63,254 bases of DNA from Chloroflexota bacterium (GTDB lineage Bacteria; Chloroflexota; Anaerolineae; UBA2200). This document shows, piece by piece, positions 37,139-47,190 of the stretch. The DNA is taken from the NCBI GenBank assembly GCA_014360905.1, contig JACIWW010000017.1, positions 1 to 63,254 of the forward strand. The letters run 5' to 3'. Every line of letters begins with the position of its first letter. Within the stretch, counting starts at the first letter, position 1. Under the pieces are notes generated by a model. The model was not told the origin of the DNA. It did not search any database and worked only from the letters and a program-made list of their open reading frames with translations. The position numbers were made by a program, and so were the translations under genes.

Positions 37139-38206
37139 CTACAATCGTATCACCTTACCGCAATATTCACAGCGGATGCTGTCCATGCCGCGCAGCACCT
37201 GCACTGTGATCGCAGCACCACAATGCGGACAGGCAGTAGGTGCAGACCTGACCTTTTCCACAGCAGCCTGATCCAAGGCAACCGCTCGATCCTGATCGAA
37301 CTCCCCTGCCTTTGCCCGTCCAATCAACCCCTGCCATTCATTGCAATCCTGTCCATAAATGTGGAAATGGATCATCCTCGCGGGCGCATCAGGGGCAAAA
37401 GCCAATTCGAGGTGATCCTCGTGCCCCAACAACCCCTTCTTGACCGCCTTGGCGCTCTCCACCAGTGCAAGGGGCACCTCGAACAACAACTTTTGAACTT
37501 TTTCTTTTGCGGTGGTAATGAAGAGCATCTTTTTAGTGGCAATTTCTTGCTTTTGCTCGAAGAGCATGCGTTGGTCCGTTAGATAGAGGACGCCACTAGG
37601 ATCCTCCTTGTCCTCTTTTTCCCCTTTAACCCAAGTAGCCTTTACGGCCATGATCCCTGCCTCGGTCGGTAGCAGTTGAAAAGTCGCCTCCGCCAGTTGC
37701 TTGAGCATCCAGTCCACTTTCTGCAAGTGTGTGCCAAGTTTTCTGACCTGTCGCTCCAATCCATCGTACATGCCCCGAATCGAACTTTGCACGGCAGAGA
37801 CTTTGCTCTCCAGAGAGCTGATAGCAGCCTTCAGTTTGGTTACCAGCGGTTGCGCCTCGGATGGGGTTGCTGATGCAGCCACCAGATGTCTGAACTGATC
37901 CTCAACGGGGCGCAAAGTCTGCTCTAGCACCATTGCTTGCCGCTCAATCTGAGCAAGCAGCGAAGGCTTCAGCGCAGCCCACTGTTGAGCTAGATCAGAA
38001 GCCTTGTTTTCCAAGCCCTTCTCAAAAGGATAGCCACGTGCGCGCAACTCACTAATCTGGTTTGTCAGGTTGGCAACATCCGTTTGCAAGTCCTCAACCG
38101 CATCCCGCAGATCGTTCAAGCGTACTTTTGATTGCAGTTGGTTAATTTCCTGCTGGACGGAATCAATGTCCTTCCTCAGTTGCTCAAGAGGTTCTTTGGT
38201 TGACAA
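37139..38206 (-). CDS. Coiled-coil protein with zinc-ribbon tail
   Basis: A 355-residue protein of no recognised family. Residues about 1-80 are strong heptad coiled coil (IDSVQQEINQLQSKVRLNDL), with more helical coil to about 180. A beta domain follows (GVLYLTDQRMLFEQKQEI), which looks like a PH/GRAM-type lipid or protein binding fold. The end is a four-cysteine ribbon (ACPHCGAAITVQ...SIRCEYCGKVIRL). TTG start after AAAGGGGA. It lies between the cobalamin adenosyltransferase and mutase genes in one direction, but nothing in it indicates a role in B12 chemistry. Confidence 0.75.
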   Translation of the reverse strand: MSTKEPLEQLRKDIDSVQQEINQLQSKVRLNDLRDAVEDLQTDVANLTNQISELRARGYPFEKGLENKASDLAQQWAALKPSLLAQIERQAMVLEQTLRPVEDQFRHLVAASATPSEAQPLVTKLKAAISSLESKVSAVQSSIRGMYDGLERQVRKLGTHLQKVDWMLKQLAEATFQLLPTEAGIMAVKATWVKGEKEDKEDPSGVLYLTDQRMLFEQKQEIATKKMLFITTAKEKVQKLLFEVPLALVESAKAVKKGLLGHEDHLELAFAPDAPARMIHFHIYGQDCNEWQGLIGRAKAGEFDQDRAVALDQAAVEKVRSAPTACPHCGAAITVQVLRGMDSIRCEYCGKVIRL

Positions 38207-38239
38207 TTTGGGTCCCCTTTCTTAGTTTTTGCCTCTCAC

Positions 38240-38767
38240 CTAGTACTCAATACCTTTCCTGCCCTCAATTCCCAACCGGTAGGGATGCTTCACTTCACGC
38301 ATTTCTGTCACCAAATCTGCTCGCTTGACGACCTGCGGATGCGCGTTTCGCCCCGTCAACACCAACTCCACGTGAGGCGGCTTGGCATCGAGTAGCGCTA
38401 ACATTTGTTCTAACGAGATCAAGCCGTAATCCAAAGCTACGTTGATCTCGTCTAGAATCACCACATCATACTGTCCATTGGCAAGAACGTCAAGGCTGTG
38501 CTGATATGCCTCCTGGGCCAGGTGGATATCCCGAGGGTCTGGATGCTCTCGATCCACAAAATCGGGCCGGCCAAATTGCACTAGGGTGATGTTAGGTAGA
38601 GCAGCCAGACTTACCAATTCACCGTAATGAGGCCAGCCCTTCATGAACTGCACGATATAGATTCGTAATCCATGACCGGCCGCACGCAATGCCAATCCCA
38701 ATGCAGCCGTCGTCTTGCCCTTGCCATCTCCTGTGTATACCTGTATCAGGCCTCGCTTGAGAGGCAT
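38240..38767 (-). CDS. cobO: Cob(I)yrinic acid a,c-diamide adenosyltransferase (CobO/BtuR type)
   Basis: The 175-residue ATP:corrinoid adenosyltransferase makes the adenosylcobalamin that the mutase needs. The P-loop VYTGDGKGKTTAALGLALRA is diagnostic, followed by YIVQFMKGWPHYGE and VVILDEINVALDYGLI (Walker B). ELVLTGRNAHPQVVKRADLV and MREVKHPYRLGIEGRKGIEY close the protein. The start overlaps the end of the biotin carrier gene by 22 bp, coupling it to the carboxylase genes. Confidence 0.93.
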   Translation of the reverse strand: MPLKRGLIQVYTGDGKGKTTAALGLALRAAGHGLRIYIVQFMKGWPHYGELVSLAALPNITLVQFGRPDFVDREHPDPRDIHLAQEAYQHSLDVLANGQYDVVILDEINVALDYGLISLEQMLALLDAKPPHVELVLTGRNAHPQVVKRADLVTEMREVKHPYRLGIEGRKGIEY

Positions 38768-39273
38768 GCTGCCTCCTCAAATAGGATCAAAAGCTCACCT
38801 GCCTTCACACTTTGCCCTGGTTTGACCAGCACTTGCTGCACGGTACCTGCTGCCTGCGCACGCAACTCGTTCTCCATTTTCATGGCCTCGAGCACACAAA
38901 GAACGTCACCAACCTGGACATCATCCCCCTCTTTCACCAAGACACGCAGGACTCTGCCCGGCATGACGGCAGTTAGTGCGTGGTTGCTTTGCATAGCAGG
39001 CTGAGATAACGCCATGGCTGCCGCATCATCCTGAGCCATTAGCTGCACGAGCTGCGCAAGCGCATCGCAGCCATCACCTAACGAGAAACTATACGGAAAG
39101 CCATTGACCCAGGCAATGCTCTCTCCCAGTTCAACTTGGTATTCTACGCCATTCACAACTACCTCGTGTTTATTGGTCTGCACACGAAAAGTCCGGCCAT
39201 TGATCATCAGAGCATCCTCGCTCACTTCAATTGGATATTCTACCCCGTCAACCGTGAGCACGAAATGCTTCAT
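38746..39273 (-). CDS. Biotin carboxyl carrier protein
   Basis: The 175-residue carrier has a C-terminal biotinyl domain with the canonical VLEAMKMENELRA, whose Lys is biotinylated, preceded by MPGRVLRVLVKEGDDVQVGD. The first ~80 residues are two similar beta segments (VEYPIEVSEDALMINGRTFR and VVVNGVEYQVELGESIAWVN), like the N-terminal region of transcarboxylase 1.3S or oxaloacetate decarboxylase carriers. The ATG at 39273 follows GGGGGTG. It passes carboxyl groups between the two subunits encoded upstream. Confidence 0.9.
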   Translation of the reverse strand: MKHFVLTVDGVEYPIEVSEDALMINGRTFRVQTNKHEVVVNGVEYQVELGESIAWVNGFPYSFSLGDGCDALAQLVQLMAQDDAAAMALSQPAMQSNHALTAVMPGRVLRVLVKEGDDVQVGDVLCVLEAMKMENELRAQAAGTVQQVLVKPGQSVKAGELLILFEEAACLSSEA

Positions 39274-39294
39274 CCACACCCCCAAATGCTATGC

Positions 39295-40773
39295 CTATCT
39301 CCACCTATGCCACATCCGCCCCGCCAGCTTCCACTGCGACACAGACGGTGAAGAAGCCGTCGTCACAGGTTCAGCCTTGCGCCGGGACAGAATGGCTGCC
39401 GCAATGGCTGCTACGGTTTCTTCATGGCTCTCGCCACGAGCACGACGTTCCAGAAAAGCACGTGCCACGCGAGGAAAGAGCGCGTAGGAAAGTATATCCT
39501 CTTCGCTTTGGGCCAAATCACCGATCTCCGCCACTGCTTTTTCATACCCAGGTTCTAGTAGGTCTGCTGGCCGGCATTCGATGGGCTGCTCGTCACCAAG
39601 GATGCGCTTCTTAACCTCCTCATCTATTGGCGCCGGCGGGCGGCCATACAAGCCCTTTACATACGCCTTCACTTCCTCTGGCACGATTTTATAACGTTCG
39701 CCAAGCAATACGTTCAGTGTAGCTTGCGTACCGACAATTTGGCTGGTCGGCGTCACCAGCGGTGGATAACCCAATTCGGCGCGCACACGTGGTACCTCGG
39801 CCAGGACTTCTTCGTAGCGGTTCAACGCATTTTGCTCTCGCAACTGCGCAACCAAGTTGGAAATCATGCCCCCTGGAATCTGGTACTGCAACACGCGCAC
39901 ATCTACCCCAGCCACTCCTCCTTCGAATTTGCTGTATTGCTTGCGCATTTCAGCAAAGTAGTTCGCAATCCTCGCCAGGAGCCCCAGATTGAGTCCAGTA
40001 TCCCGTGGCCCTCCTTGGAGAATGCTAACCAGCACCTCAGTCGGCGGCTGAGAGGTGCTCAAAGCAAGGGAAGAGATCGCCGTATCCACAACGTCCACGC
40101 CAGCCTCGGCCGCCTTCAGATAGGCACTTGTGCCCATACCACTGGTGTAATGCGTATGCAGTTGCACAGGGACACGGAGCGCAGCCTTCAACCGACTAAC
40201 CAGCTCAAAAGCAGCATATGGCGTGATCAAGCCAGCCATATCCTTGATGCAGATAGAATCGGCGCCCATGCTTTCCAACTCAATAGCCAACTCAACGAAC
40301 CTGTCCAACGTATGAACGGGGCTTATGGTATAGCAAATGCTGGCCTGTACGTGCCCACCTACGCGCTTGGCAACGGTCATGGCCCAGGCCATGTTTCGTA
40401 CATCGTTCAAGGCATCGAAAATGCGAAAAATGTCAATGCCATTCGCCTTGGCACGTACGATAAAGCGCTCCACGATGTCATCAGGATAGTGCCGATAACC
40501 AACGAGGTTCTGCCCCCGCAGCAGCATCTGGCACGGCGTGTGGGGCAAGTAAGCCTTGATCGTTCGCACCCTTTCCCACGGGTCTTCGCCCAAAAAGCGC
40601 ATGGCTGCATCGAAAGTAGCGCCACCCCACATCTCTACAGAGTGATAGCCTACCGCATCAATCTGCTCCAAAACGGGCAACATATCCTTGAGCCGCATGC
40701 GCGTAGCCAACAAAGACTGGTGCGCATCGCGTAGGGTAGTATCGGTTATGTATAACGGTGCAGAACTCATCAC
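39295..40773 (-). CDS. Carboxyltransferase subunit (transcarboxylase 5S / oxaloacetate decarboxylase alpha-like)
   Basis: A 492-residue HMGL-like TIM-barrel subunit that moves a carboxyl group between oxaloacetate/pyruvate and carrier biotin. ITDTTLRDAHQSLLATRMR is the conserved opening with the metal-binding Asp. SICIKDMAGLITPYAAFELV contains the carbamylated Lys, and VQLHTHYTSGMG the two metal-binding His. The C-terminal half has the PYC-OADA association domain (QIPGGMISNLVAQLREQNAL). It lies between a 12S-like subunit and the biotin carrier, together forming a transcarboxylase or decarboxylase. Confidence 0.92.
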   Translation of the reverse strand: MMSSAPLYITDTTLRDAHQSLLATRMRLKDMLPVLEQIDAVGYHSVEMWGGATFDAAMRFLGEDPWERVRTIKAYLPHTPCQMLLRGQNLVGYRHYPDDIVERFIVRAKANGIDIFRIFDALNDVRNMAWAMTVAKRVGGHVQASICYTISPVHTLDRFVELAIELESMGADSICIKDMAGLITPYAAFELVSRLKAALRVPVQLHTHYTSGMGTSAYLKAAEAGVDVVDTAISSLALSTSQPPTEVLVSILQGGPRDTGLNLGLLARIANYFAEMRKQYSKFEGGVAGVDVRVLQYQIPGGMISNLVAQLREQNALNRYEEVLAEVPRVRAELGYPPLVTPTSQIVGTQATLNVLLGERYKIVPEEVKAYVKGLYGRPPAPIDEEVKKRILGDEQPIECRPADLLEPGYEKAVAEIGDLAQSEEDILSYALFPRVARAFLERRARGESHEETVAAIAAAILSRRKAEPVTTASSPSVSQWKLAGRMWHRWR

Positions 40774-40785
40774 TCTCCAAACTAT

Positions 40786-42336
40786 TTACAGCGGGATATT
40801 GCCGTGTTTCTTGGGCGGATTGTGGTCGCGCTTGTTCTGCAGCATGTTGAGAGCATCAATGAGGCGAGGGCGCGTTTCGTGCGGTTCGATGATGTCGTCA
40901 ATATAGCCACGCGCTGCCGCTACATAGGGATTGGCAAATCTGTCGCGGTACTCCTGTATGAGCACCTCACGCTTGGCATCAGGGTCTTCCGCTGCTGCAA
41001 TTTCCTTGCGAAAGATGATGTTCACTGCCCCATCGGGCCCCATTACGGCGATCTCCGCACTGGGCCAAGCGTAGTTGATGTCCCCACGGATGTGTTTGGA
41101 ACTCATGACATCGTAAGCGCCACCATACCCCTTGCGCGTGATCACCGTAATCTTGGGCACTGTAGCCTCGCAATAGGCATAGAGCAACTTGGCCCCATGA
41201 CGGATGATACCCCCGTGTTCCTGGGCTATTCCCGGTAAAAACCCAGGCACATCTACGAAGGTGATCAGCGGGATATTGAAGCAATCGCAAAAGCGGACGA
41301 ATCGTCCCGCCTTGACCGAAGAATCAATGTCCAGCACCCCAGCCAAGAAGGCTGGATTCTGCGCCACGATACCGACAGAATGGCCATTCAGCCGAGCGAA
41401 GCCAATGGTAATATTACGCGCCCAATGCTCTTGCACTTCGAAATAGTCCCCGTTGTCCACGACACGACGGATAATCTCGCGCATATCATAGGACTTGTTC
41501 GGGTTGTCCGGCACAATGGTGTCCAGTTCATCGTCCATGCGCAAAGGGTCATCCATCGGTCGCACCATGGGTGGATCCTCCATGTTATTCTGCGGAATAA
41601 AACTCAGCAGGCGTCTGACCAACTGCAGGCAATGCTCTTCATTTTCAGCCGCAAAGTGCGCCACGCCGCTTTTGGTATTGTGTGTCATCGCTCCGCCGAG
41701 TTCTTCAAAGGGGACATCTTCATGCGTGACCGCTTTGATTACCCCTGGCCCAGTAATGAACATGTGGCTGGTACCCTTCACCATCAGGATGAAATCGGTC
41801 AATGCAGGAGAATAGACCGCACCGCCTGCGCACGTGCCCATAATGGCAGAAATCTGGGGGATGACGCCAGAGGCCAGGACATTGCGCAGGAAAATCTCCG
41901 CATAACCACCCAGCGCCACCACGCCTTCTTGGATACGAGCGCCCCCGGAATCGTTGAGTCCAATCACTGGCGCTCCCACCTTCAGGGCCAAATCCATCAC
42001 CTTACAGATTTTCTCGGCGTGAGCCTCGCCTAGCGAGCCACCAAACACGGTAAAATCTTGCGAGAAGACATATACCAACCGGCCATCAATCGTACCGTAT
42101 CCTGTGACGACACCGTCGCCATAGGGACGCGTCTGCTCAATGCCAAAGCCAACTGCGCGGTGCCTCACGAACATGTCCAGTTCGCGGAAGCTGCCATGGT
42201 CCAGGAGCAAATCCAACCGCTCCCGTGCGGTCAACTTGCCTGCTGCATGTTGCTTGGCGATGCGTTCCTCTCCACCACCCTGCTTGGCTTCTTCCCTAGA
42301 TTTGCGTAACTGTGCTATCTTAGGATCTACCGACAT
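40786..42336 (-). CDS. Acyl-CoA carboxylase carboxyltransferase subunit (MmdA / 12S-like)
   Basis: The 516-residue crotonase-fold subunit transfers CO2 between biotin and propionyl-CoA/methylmalonyl-CoA. Blocks seen: [60 protein letters not shown] (first oxyanion region), [20 protein letters not shown] and [20 protein letters not shown] with [20 protein letters not shown]. With a 5S-like subunit and carrier next to it, this could be a methylmalonyl-CoA:pyruvate transcarboxylase. No biotin carboxylase gene and no membrane beta subunit were found in the cluster. Confidence 0.93.
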   Translation of the reverse strand: MSVDPKIAQLRKSREEAKQGGGEERIAKQHAAGKLTARERLDLLLDHGSFRELDMFVRHRAVGFGIEQTRPYGDGVVTGYGTIDGRLVYVFSQDFTVFGGSLGEAHAEKICKVMDLALKVGAPVIGLNDSGGARIQEGVVALGGYAEIFLRNVLASGVIPQISAIMGTCAGGAVYSPALTDFILMVKGTSHMFITGPGVIKAVTHEDVPFEELGGAMTHNTKSGVAHFAAENEEHCLQLVRRLLSFIPQNNMEDPPMVRPMDDPLRMDDELDTIVPDNPNKSYDMREIIRRVVDNGDYFEVQEHWARNITIGFARLNGHSVGIVAQNPAFLAGVLDIDSSVKAGRFVRFCDCFNIPLITFVDVPGFLPGIAQEHGGIIRHGAKLLYAYCEATVPKITVITRKGYGGAYDVMSSKHIRGDINYAWPSAEIAVMGPDGAVNIIFRKEIAAAEDPDAKREVLIQEYRDRFANPYVAAARGYIDDIIEPHETRPRLIDALNMLQNKRDHNPPKKHGNIPL

Positions 42337-42387
42337 CGTCCCATGTCTCCATTTGCTGTCTATGACCCTGCCAGCAGTCAGGACCTT

Positions 42388-43476
42388 CTACTTCTCTTCT
42401 TCTTTCTTCCCTTTGGCTGTCGCGCGTTCAATATCACGGAATGTCATCTGGCCAGCAGTGGCACGGCGCTGCATCATGATGCTTAATCCCATAAGCGCCC
42501 GACCTACCTGGTCAACACCTGACTTGTCCTGCGCCTGCCGGAACAACGCTATGCTTTGCTGCAGGTACTCTGCTGCCTTGTCCAATTGCTCGGCGCTCAT
42601 GTAGTGACAGGCAATATCATAGCAATGTTGCGCCTGGCCGCGCTTGTTCTGGAGACGTTGCTCAGCCCACAGACAGGTATGAAACCATTCCAGCGCTTTG
42701 TCCAACTCTGCGCAAGCCTGATACAAACGCCCAATGTCTTGTTCCACCATCAAAGCAGCATTGGTATGACCCAGTTTACGGTACAAATCTAGGCTCTGCT
42801 CATAATGATGCAATGCCTCTTCCGGTTGACCAAGCGACAGATATGCATCACCTGCTAGGTCCAAAAAGAGTGCCATCATCGCTTCGTTCATCGCGTTGCG
42901 TGCCAGACGCAAACCTTCCTGTGCGCAAGAGAGTGCCCGGGCATGATCGCCCTTTGCCCGATAAACGCCCAAGAGAATGCGCAGCGTGGTCAACTGAAGT
43001 TCTGGCATCGGGAAGCGCCTAGCCTCAGCAATCACTGACTGCAATTTCTCCGCAGCCTCATCCCACCGCTGCAGTTGGGTCAGGAGATAACCATGGCGAA
43101 AGGCAGCATGGCGGAAGTATTTCCTCTCTGCTTGTCCGACTTCTGCTATCTGGCATTTCTGGTACGCCTGCGCAGCTTGCTCAAGTTGCTTCATTTGCTC
43201 CAGTGCATAGCCTTTATAGTAGTACAGCTCTGCTTGCCGCGACGGATCATAGATGGCAGCCAGAGCTAGCACGGCATCCACAGTGGCTACTGCATCGGAC
43301 CAATTTTGCCTTTTCAGCAGGTCGAGGACAGTCGCTAGCCCTTGCTCAACAAGATCTCGTTGGCTTACACGGAGTTCTCTCTGCCTGCGCTGCACTCTCT
43401 GTCGCATGAGCAGGAATAAGCCACAACCCAGCGCCAGAAAAGCCAGAACCACGAGCACCAGCCCCAGTTCACTCAT
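42388..43476 (-). CDS. TPR-repeat protein with N-terminal membrane anchor
   Basis: The 362-residue protein starts with one membrane helix (LGLVLVVLAFLALGCGLFLL) and a basic stop-transfer segment. About seven tetratricopeptide repeats follow (AELYYYKGYALEQMKQLEQA, LFLDLAGDAYLSLGQPEEAL, DIGRLYQACAELDKALEWFH). The tail is Lys/Glu-rich. It is probably a cytoplasmic scaffold tethered to the membrane. It lies just upstream of the carboxyltransferase gene in the same direction, but the link may be only positional. Confidence 0.85.
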   Translation of the reverse strand: MSELGLVLVVLAFLALGCGLFLLMRQRVQRRQRELRVSQRDLVEQGLATVLDLLKRQNWSDAVATVDAVLALAAIYDPSRQAELYYYKGYALEQMKQLEQAAQAYQKCQIAEVGQAERKYFRHAAFRHGYLLTQLQRWDEAAEKLQSVIAEARRFPMPELQLTTLRILLGVYRAKGDHARALSCAQEGLRLARNAMNEAMMALFLDLAGDAYLSLGQPEEALHHYEQSLDLYRKLGHTNAALMVEQDIGRLYQACAELDKALEWFHTCLWAEQRLQNKRGQAQHCYDIACHYMSAEQLDKAAEYLQQSIALFRQAQDKSGVDQVGRALMGLSIMMQRRATAGQMTFRDIERATAKGKKEEEK

Positions 43477-43509
43477 AAACGTACCTCAGCAATAGCACGC
43501 GCGAGTATT

Positions 43510-43974
43510 TTACGCCCCCTTGTTTTTCTCTTGCCATAGCACAAGCTCGATTCCAGCCTGCTCCAGAAAGGAACGCGCTAGTTCGTCCGGATACGAATCA
43601 AAAGCAATCACCCTCTTGATGCCAGCATTGATGATCATTTTGGCACAAGTGATACAAGGCTGATGGGTGATATAGATATCTGCGCCAGCGACTGAAACGC
43701 CGTGCAGCGCCGCTTGAATGATGGCATTCTGTTCGGCATGCAGGCCTCGACAGATTTCCTGTCGTTCGCCCGAAGGGATGTGCAACTGCTCGCGCAGACA
43801 GCCTGTCTCGCTGCAGTGTGCAAATCCACTGGGAGCGCCATTGTAGCCCGTGGATAAGATACGCTTGTCTTTGACTATGACTGCTCCCACCTGGCGTCGC
43901 AGGCAAGTGGAACGCGTGGCCACCTGTCGAGTAATCTGCATAAAATACTCATCCCACGAGGGACGACCAGACAT
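43510..43974 (-). CDS. Deoxycytidylate deaminase (ComE-type)
   Basis: A 154-residue zinc deaminase converting dCMP to dUMP, the substrate of thymidylate synthase. The zinc site is GLHAEQNAI with [12 protein letters not shown], and a further Cys/His cluster ([10 protein letters not shown]) is typical of dCMP deaminases. The ATG at 43974 overlaps the stop of thyX (TAATG), so the two are coupled; the long upstream in-frame extension would cover thyX and is rejected. Confidence 0.92.
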   Translation of the reverse strand: MSGRPSWDEYFMQITRQVATRSTCLRRQVGAVIVKDKRILSTGYNGAPSGFAHCSETGCLREQLHIPSGERQEICRGLHAEQNAIIQAALHGVSVAGADIYITHQPCITCAKMIINAGIKRVIAFDSYPDELARSFLEQAGIELVLWQEKNKGA

Positions 43975-44591
43975 TAGGTCACCTGCTTCAGCACAAATTC
44001 TTTGAATGCTTGCGCCGTGATGGGCATTACTTCTTCGTACAACTGTAAAACACTCAAAGCGTACTGGCGATGCTCCCATTGGGCTGATGGGTGAATGCGT
44101 TTGGTCAACCAGTTCATCAAAGACCAGGCATTTACCGTCCAGATGAACTCGGTATACACTCCTAGCCCCAGGACAGCGCGCGCCCGTTCCTTCTTCCAAC
44201 CTGCTGCGATAAGCCTCTCGTACAGGTCGAAACTGGCTTCCATGTGCCGTACATACTCTTCTACGTTCGACTCGTCAGAGGGCACATAGTACTCGCGACT
44301 GGCAGCGCAGTAGCGCAAGCTCCTCTCATTAAAGGAGCCAATACGGTGTCGCATCCATTGCCGGGCGACGAAAATAGGGCATTTGACTCCCCAACGGAAA
44401 ACGGCATGCTCAAAAACCGTGTTGTGTTTCGGTTCGCTTCGCATCAGCCGCCTGATGAGGCGTATGTCATCCTCTGGACTTTGCGCGTGAGACTGATAAC
44501 AAATTCGTGCCCCTCGGATAACGGCCTCATCGCCTCCCATGCAATCTTCCAGTTGTACCCAGCCTTTGTCTAGAACAGCAATACGCCTCAT
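43974..44591 (-). CDS. thyX: FAD-dependent thymidylate synthase
   Basis: A 205-residue flavin-dependent enzyme that methylates dUMP to dTMP using methylene-tetrahydrofolate and NADPH. The signature [14 protein letters not shown] (RHRxxSxNxxSxRY) is complete. [20 protein letters not shown] precedes it, and [20 protein letters not shown] closes the family region. With the dCMP deaminase it forms a two-gene dTMP supply unit. Confidence 0.95.
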   Translation of the reverse strand: MRRIAVLDKGWVQLEDCMGGDEAVIRGARICYQSHAQSPEDDIRLIRRLMRSEPKHNTVFEHAVFRWGVKCPIFVARQWMRHRIGSFNERSLRYCAASREYYVPSDESNVEEYVRHMEASFDLYERLIAAGWKKERARAVLGLGVYTEFIWTVNAWSLMNWLTKRIHPSAQWEHRQYALSVLQLYEEVMPITAQAFKEFVLKQVT

Positions 44592-44607
44592 GATACACCT
44601 CCCAGGA

Positions 44608-44637
44608 GCCCTAAGGGTATGGAACAGCCCCTAGGGC
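44608..44637. repeat. Weak hairpin between acyl-CoA dehydrogenase and thyX
   Basis: GCCCTAAGGG and CCCCTAGGGC pair with one mismatch around a 10-base loop. No T-run follows on the transcribed (minus) strand, so attenuation rather than strong termination is the most that can be suggested. Confidence 0.35.
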
Positions 44638-44643
44638 CACACT

Positions 44644-45783
44644 TTATCCCAGGATAGCGCGTGCAATCACCATGCGCTGCACTTCGCTCGTCCCCTCATA
44701 AATCTCGGTGATCTTGGCATCGCGGTAGTTCCTCTCCACCGAGTACTCCTTCATGTACCCATAACCGCCATGAATCTGCACGGCACGATCAACTACCCAG
44801 ACCGCCGTTTCCGAGGCGAACAGTTTGGCCATGGAAGCTTCCTTGCTGAACGGCTCACCGGATTGCTTCTTCAGGGCAGCGTTGTATGTTAGCAGGCGAG
44901 CTGCTTCAATGCGTGTGGCCATATCCGCCAACATCCACTGGATAGCTTGGAACTGGCAGATAGGTTGACCAAACTGCATGCGCTCCTTGCTGTACTTCAG
45001 CGCTGCTTCATAGGCTGCCTGGGCAATCCCTACCGCCTGCGCTGCTACGCCGACGCGACCGCCATCGAGCATGGTCATGGCGATCTTAAATCCCTGGCCC
45101 TCCTCACCCAGACGGTTGGCAGCAGGCACCGATACATCTTCGAAAATCAACTCACAGGTGTTGGTGCCGCGGATGCCCATTTTGTGCTCTTCTTTGCCTA
45201 CGGAAAAGCCCTTGCTTCCTTTCTCCACGATAAAAGCAGTGATGCCACGATGCCGCTGAGCCTTGTCGGTCATGGCAAAGAGGATCACAATATCAGCAAA
45301 GCCCCCGTTGGTGATAAAATGCTTCCGCCCGTTGATCACATAGGCATCACCACTCCTCACCGCTGTCGTTAGCATTGCCGCGACATCGGAGCCTGCTCCG
45401 GGTTCGGTGAGCGCAAAAGCGCCGAGTTTTTCACCGCGAGCCAAAGGCCTCAGGAATTTTTCTTTCTGCTCCTCTGTACCAAATTTCTCGATCCCTGCGC
45501 ACACAAGCGAGTTTTGCACTGCCATGACGATAGCCGTGGAAGCACAGGCTTTGGCCAATTCCTCGATCGCGATGACATAGCTGATGGCATCTGCGCCGCC
45601 ACCGTCGTATTTCTCCGAAACTGTAAGCCCTAACAGCCCCAACTGCCCCATTTTCTTGATATTCTCGAAAGGCACAATGCCCTTTTCGTCTATCTCGGCA
45701 GCAATGGGCGCTACCTCCTTCTGGGCAAAATCCCGTACCATCTTGCGTATCATCTCTTGTTCTTCAGTGAACTTGAGATCCAT
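44644..45783 (-). CDS. Acyl-CoA dehydrogenase (short-chain/butyryl-CoA type)
   Basis: The 379-residue flavoprotein fits short-chain acyl-CoA dehydrogenases. It has [58 protein letters not shown] and the C-terminal [20 protein letters not shown] with [20 protein letters not shown], which includes the catalytic Glu. It would interconvert butyryl-CoA (or similar) and crotonyl-CoA with ETF. A thiolase gene lies 112 bp upstream in the same direction, suggesting a shared beta-oxidation or butyrate role. Confidence 0.95.
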   Translation of the reverse strand: MDLKFTEEQEMIRKMVRDFAQKEVAPIAAEIDEKGIVPFENIKKMGQLGLLGLTVSEKYDGGGADAISYVIAIEELAKACASTAIVMAVQNSLVCAGIEKFGTEEQKEKFLRPLARGEKLGAFALTEPGAGSDVAAMLTTAVRSGDAYVINGRKHFITNGGFADIVILFAMTDKAQRHRGITAFIVEKGSKGFSVGKEEHKMGIRGTNTCELIFEDVSVPAANRLGEEGQGFKIAMTMLDGGRVGVAAQAVGIAQAAYEAALKYSKERMQFGQPICQFQAIQWMLADMATRIEAARLLTYNAALKKQSGEPFSKEASMAKLFASETAVWVVDRAVQIHGGYGYMKEYSVERNYRDAKITEIYEGTSEVQRMVIARAILG

Positions 45784-45841
45784 GTTCTCCTCCTTGTGGT
45801 AATGAATGATAAATAACGAGTGAGAAGTGAAACTTTGGGCT

Positions 45842-45880
45842 ACGCATTACGTTGTATGTATTGCGTTTTGCGTAATGCGT
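45842..45880. repeat. 10-bp perfect inverted repeat between thiolase and dehydrogenase
   Basis: ACGCATTACG (45842-45851) and CGTAATGCGT (45871-45880) flank a 19-base loop; TTTTT follows on the plus strand, where no gene needs termination. The flanking ATAACGAGTGAGAAGTG is low-complexity. It looks like a dispersed intergenic repeat. Confidence 0.5.
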
Positions 45881-45894
45881 TTTTACGCTTTATC

Positions 45895-47100
45895 TCACAC
45901 TAACTCGACCACCATGGCCACTGCCTCGCCGCCACCCAGGCAAAGCGTGGCCAGGCCAGTCTTCAGCCCCTGATCCTTCAAGGCGTAGAGCAGCGTTACC
46001 AGCACTCGCGCACCGCTGGCGCCAATGGGGTGGCCAAGGGCAATTGCGCCTCCATGAACGTTCACCTTATTCCAATCTAGCCCCAACGCCTTGCCATCGG
46101 CCAACGTCTGTGCAGCGAAGGCTTCATTGATCTCGATCAGGTCCATGTCTGCCAATTTGTAGCCCGTCTTGCTGAGCAGTTTCTGGACAGCGAAGATCGG
46201 AGCTGTGAAAATGCGCAGCGGTTCGACTGCCGCTTGATCGTATCCGGTGATGCGCGCCAGTGGCTGGATACCAAGCCTGGCTGCCGTATCCTCACCCATG
46301 ACGACAACGGCTGCCGCTCCATCGGTAATGCCTGGAGAATTGCCTGCAGTAACCATGCCTCCCTCCTGAAACGCAGGGCGCAGTTTGCTCAATGCTTCAA
46401 GCGATGTGTCTGCGCGGGGACATTCATCCGTATCGAAAATCACTGGTGGACCTTTCCGCTGCGGGATCTCCAAAGGCACAATCTCCGCCTTGAACTTGCC
46501 TGCTTGAATGGCTGCGATGGCTTTTTGGTGGCTTTTCAAAGCGTATTCGTCCAATTCCTGGCGTGTCAAGCCATATTCGCGTGCGATCCACTCGGCAGCA
46601 TTGCCCATGTGCTGGTTTTCGAATGAACACCATAGCCCGTCATGTACCGTCGCATCAACCAGGACACCATGCCCCAGTCGGTAACCTTGCCGTGCCTGTG
46701 GCAGCAAGTAGGGTCCCAAGGTCATATTCTCCATGCCGCCTGCGACGATGATGTCAGCATCACCAGCGACGATGGCCTGAGCAGCGAACATCACCGACTT
46801 TAGACCAGAACCGCAAATCTTGTTGATCGTTGTCGCACCAACCGTTGGCGGCAAACCTGCCTTGATGGCTGCCTGGCGTGCTGGTGCCTGCCCCTGGCCT
46901 GCTTGGACGACATTGCCCATCAGTACTTCATCAACCCACGCTGGCTCGATGCCGGAACGTTTAACGGCTTCCCGAATGACCACTGCTCCCAGTTCAGATG
47001 CCGGAATAGTACTCAGAGCACCCTGAAACCGCCCAATGGCTGTGCGTACTGCACTGGTGATCACAACCTGCCGCCGCGAAGCCTGCTGTTTTGTCGCCAT
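45895..47100 (-). CDS. Acetyl-CoA C-acetyltransferase (thiolase)
   Basis: A 401-residue thiolase. [20 protein letters not shown] is the family start. [20 protein letters not shown] holds the nucleophilic Cys. [20 protein letters not shown] contains the catalytic His, and [16 protein letters not shown] the second Cys. It condenses two acetyl-CoA or cleaves acetoacetyl-CoA. With the downstream dehydrogenase it covers the first and a late step of a beta-oxidation-type cycle; hydratase and hydroxyacyl dehydrogenase are not in the window. Confidence 0.95.
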   Translation of the reverse strand: MATKQQASRRQVVITSAVRTAIGRFQGALSTIPASELGAVVIREAVKRSGIEPAWVDEVLMGNVVQAGQGQAPARQAAIKAGLPPTVGATTINKICGSGLKSVMFAAQAIVAGDADIIVAGGMENMTLGPYLLPQARQGYRLGHGVLVDATVHDGLWCSFENQHMGNAAEWIAREYGLTRQELDEYALKSHQKAIAAIQAGKFKAEIVPLEIPQRKGPPVIFDTDECPRADTSLEALSKLRPAFQEGGMVTAGNSPGITDGAAAVVVMGEDTAARLGIQPLARITGYDQAAVEPLRIFTAPIFAVQKLLSKTGYKLADMDLIEINEAFAAQTLADGKALGLDWNKVNVHGGAIALGHPIGASGARVLVTLLYALKDQGLKTGLATLCLGGGEAVAMVVELV

Positions 47101-47190
47101 GTTGACCTTCCTCCTTGAAGTGTGTAGTGCTTACTGGTGATCACGAGGCATACCTGCCTTCGAGATTGTACTCGAAAAACAACAATTTGC

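Noticed and set aside
39724-40734. 336-codon plus-strand frame opposite the carboxyltransferase
   Set aside because: Antisense shadow; the minus strand encodes conserved metal-binding motifs.
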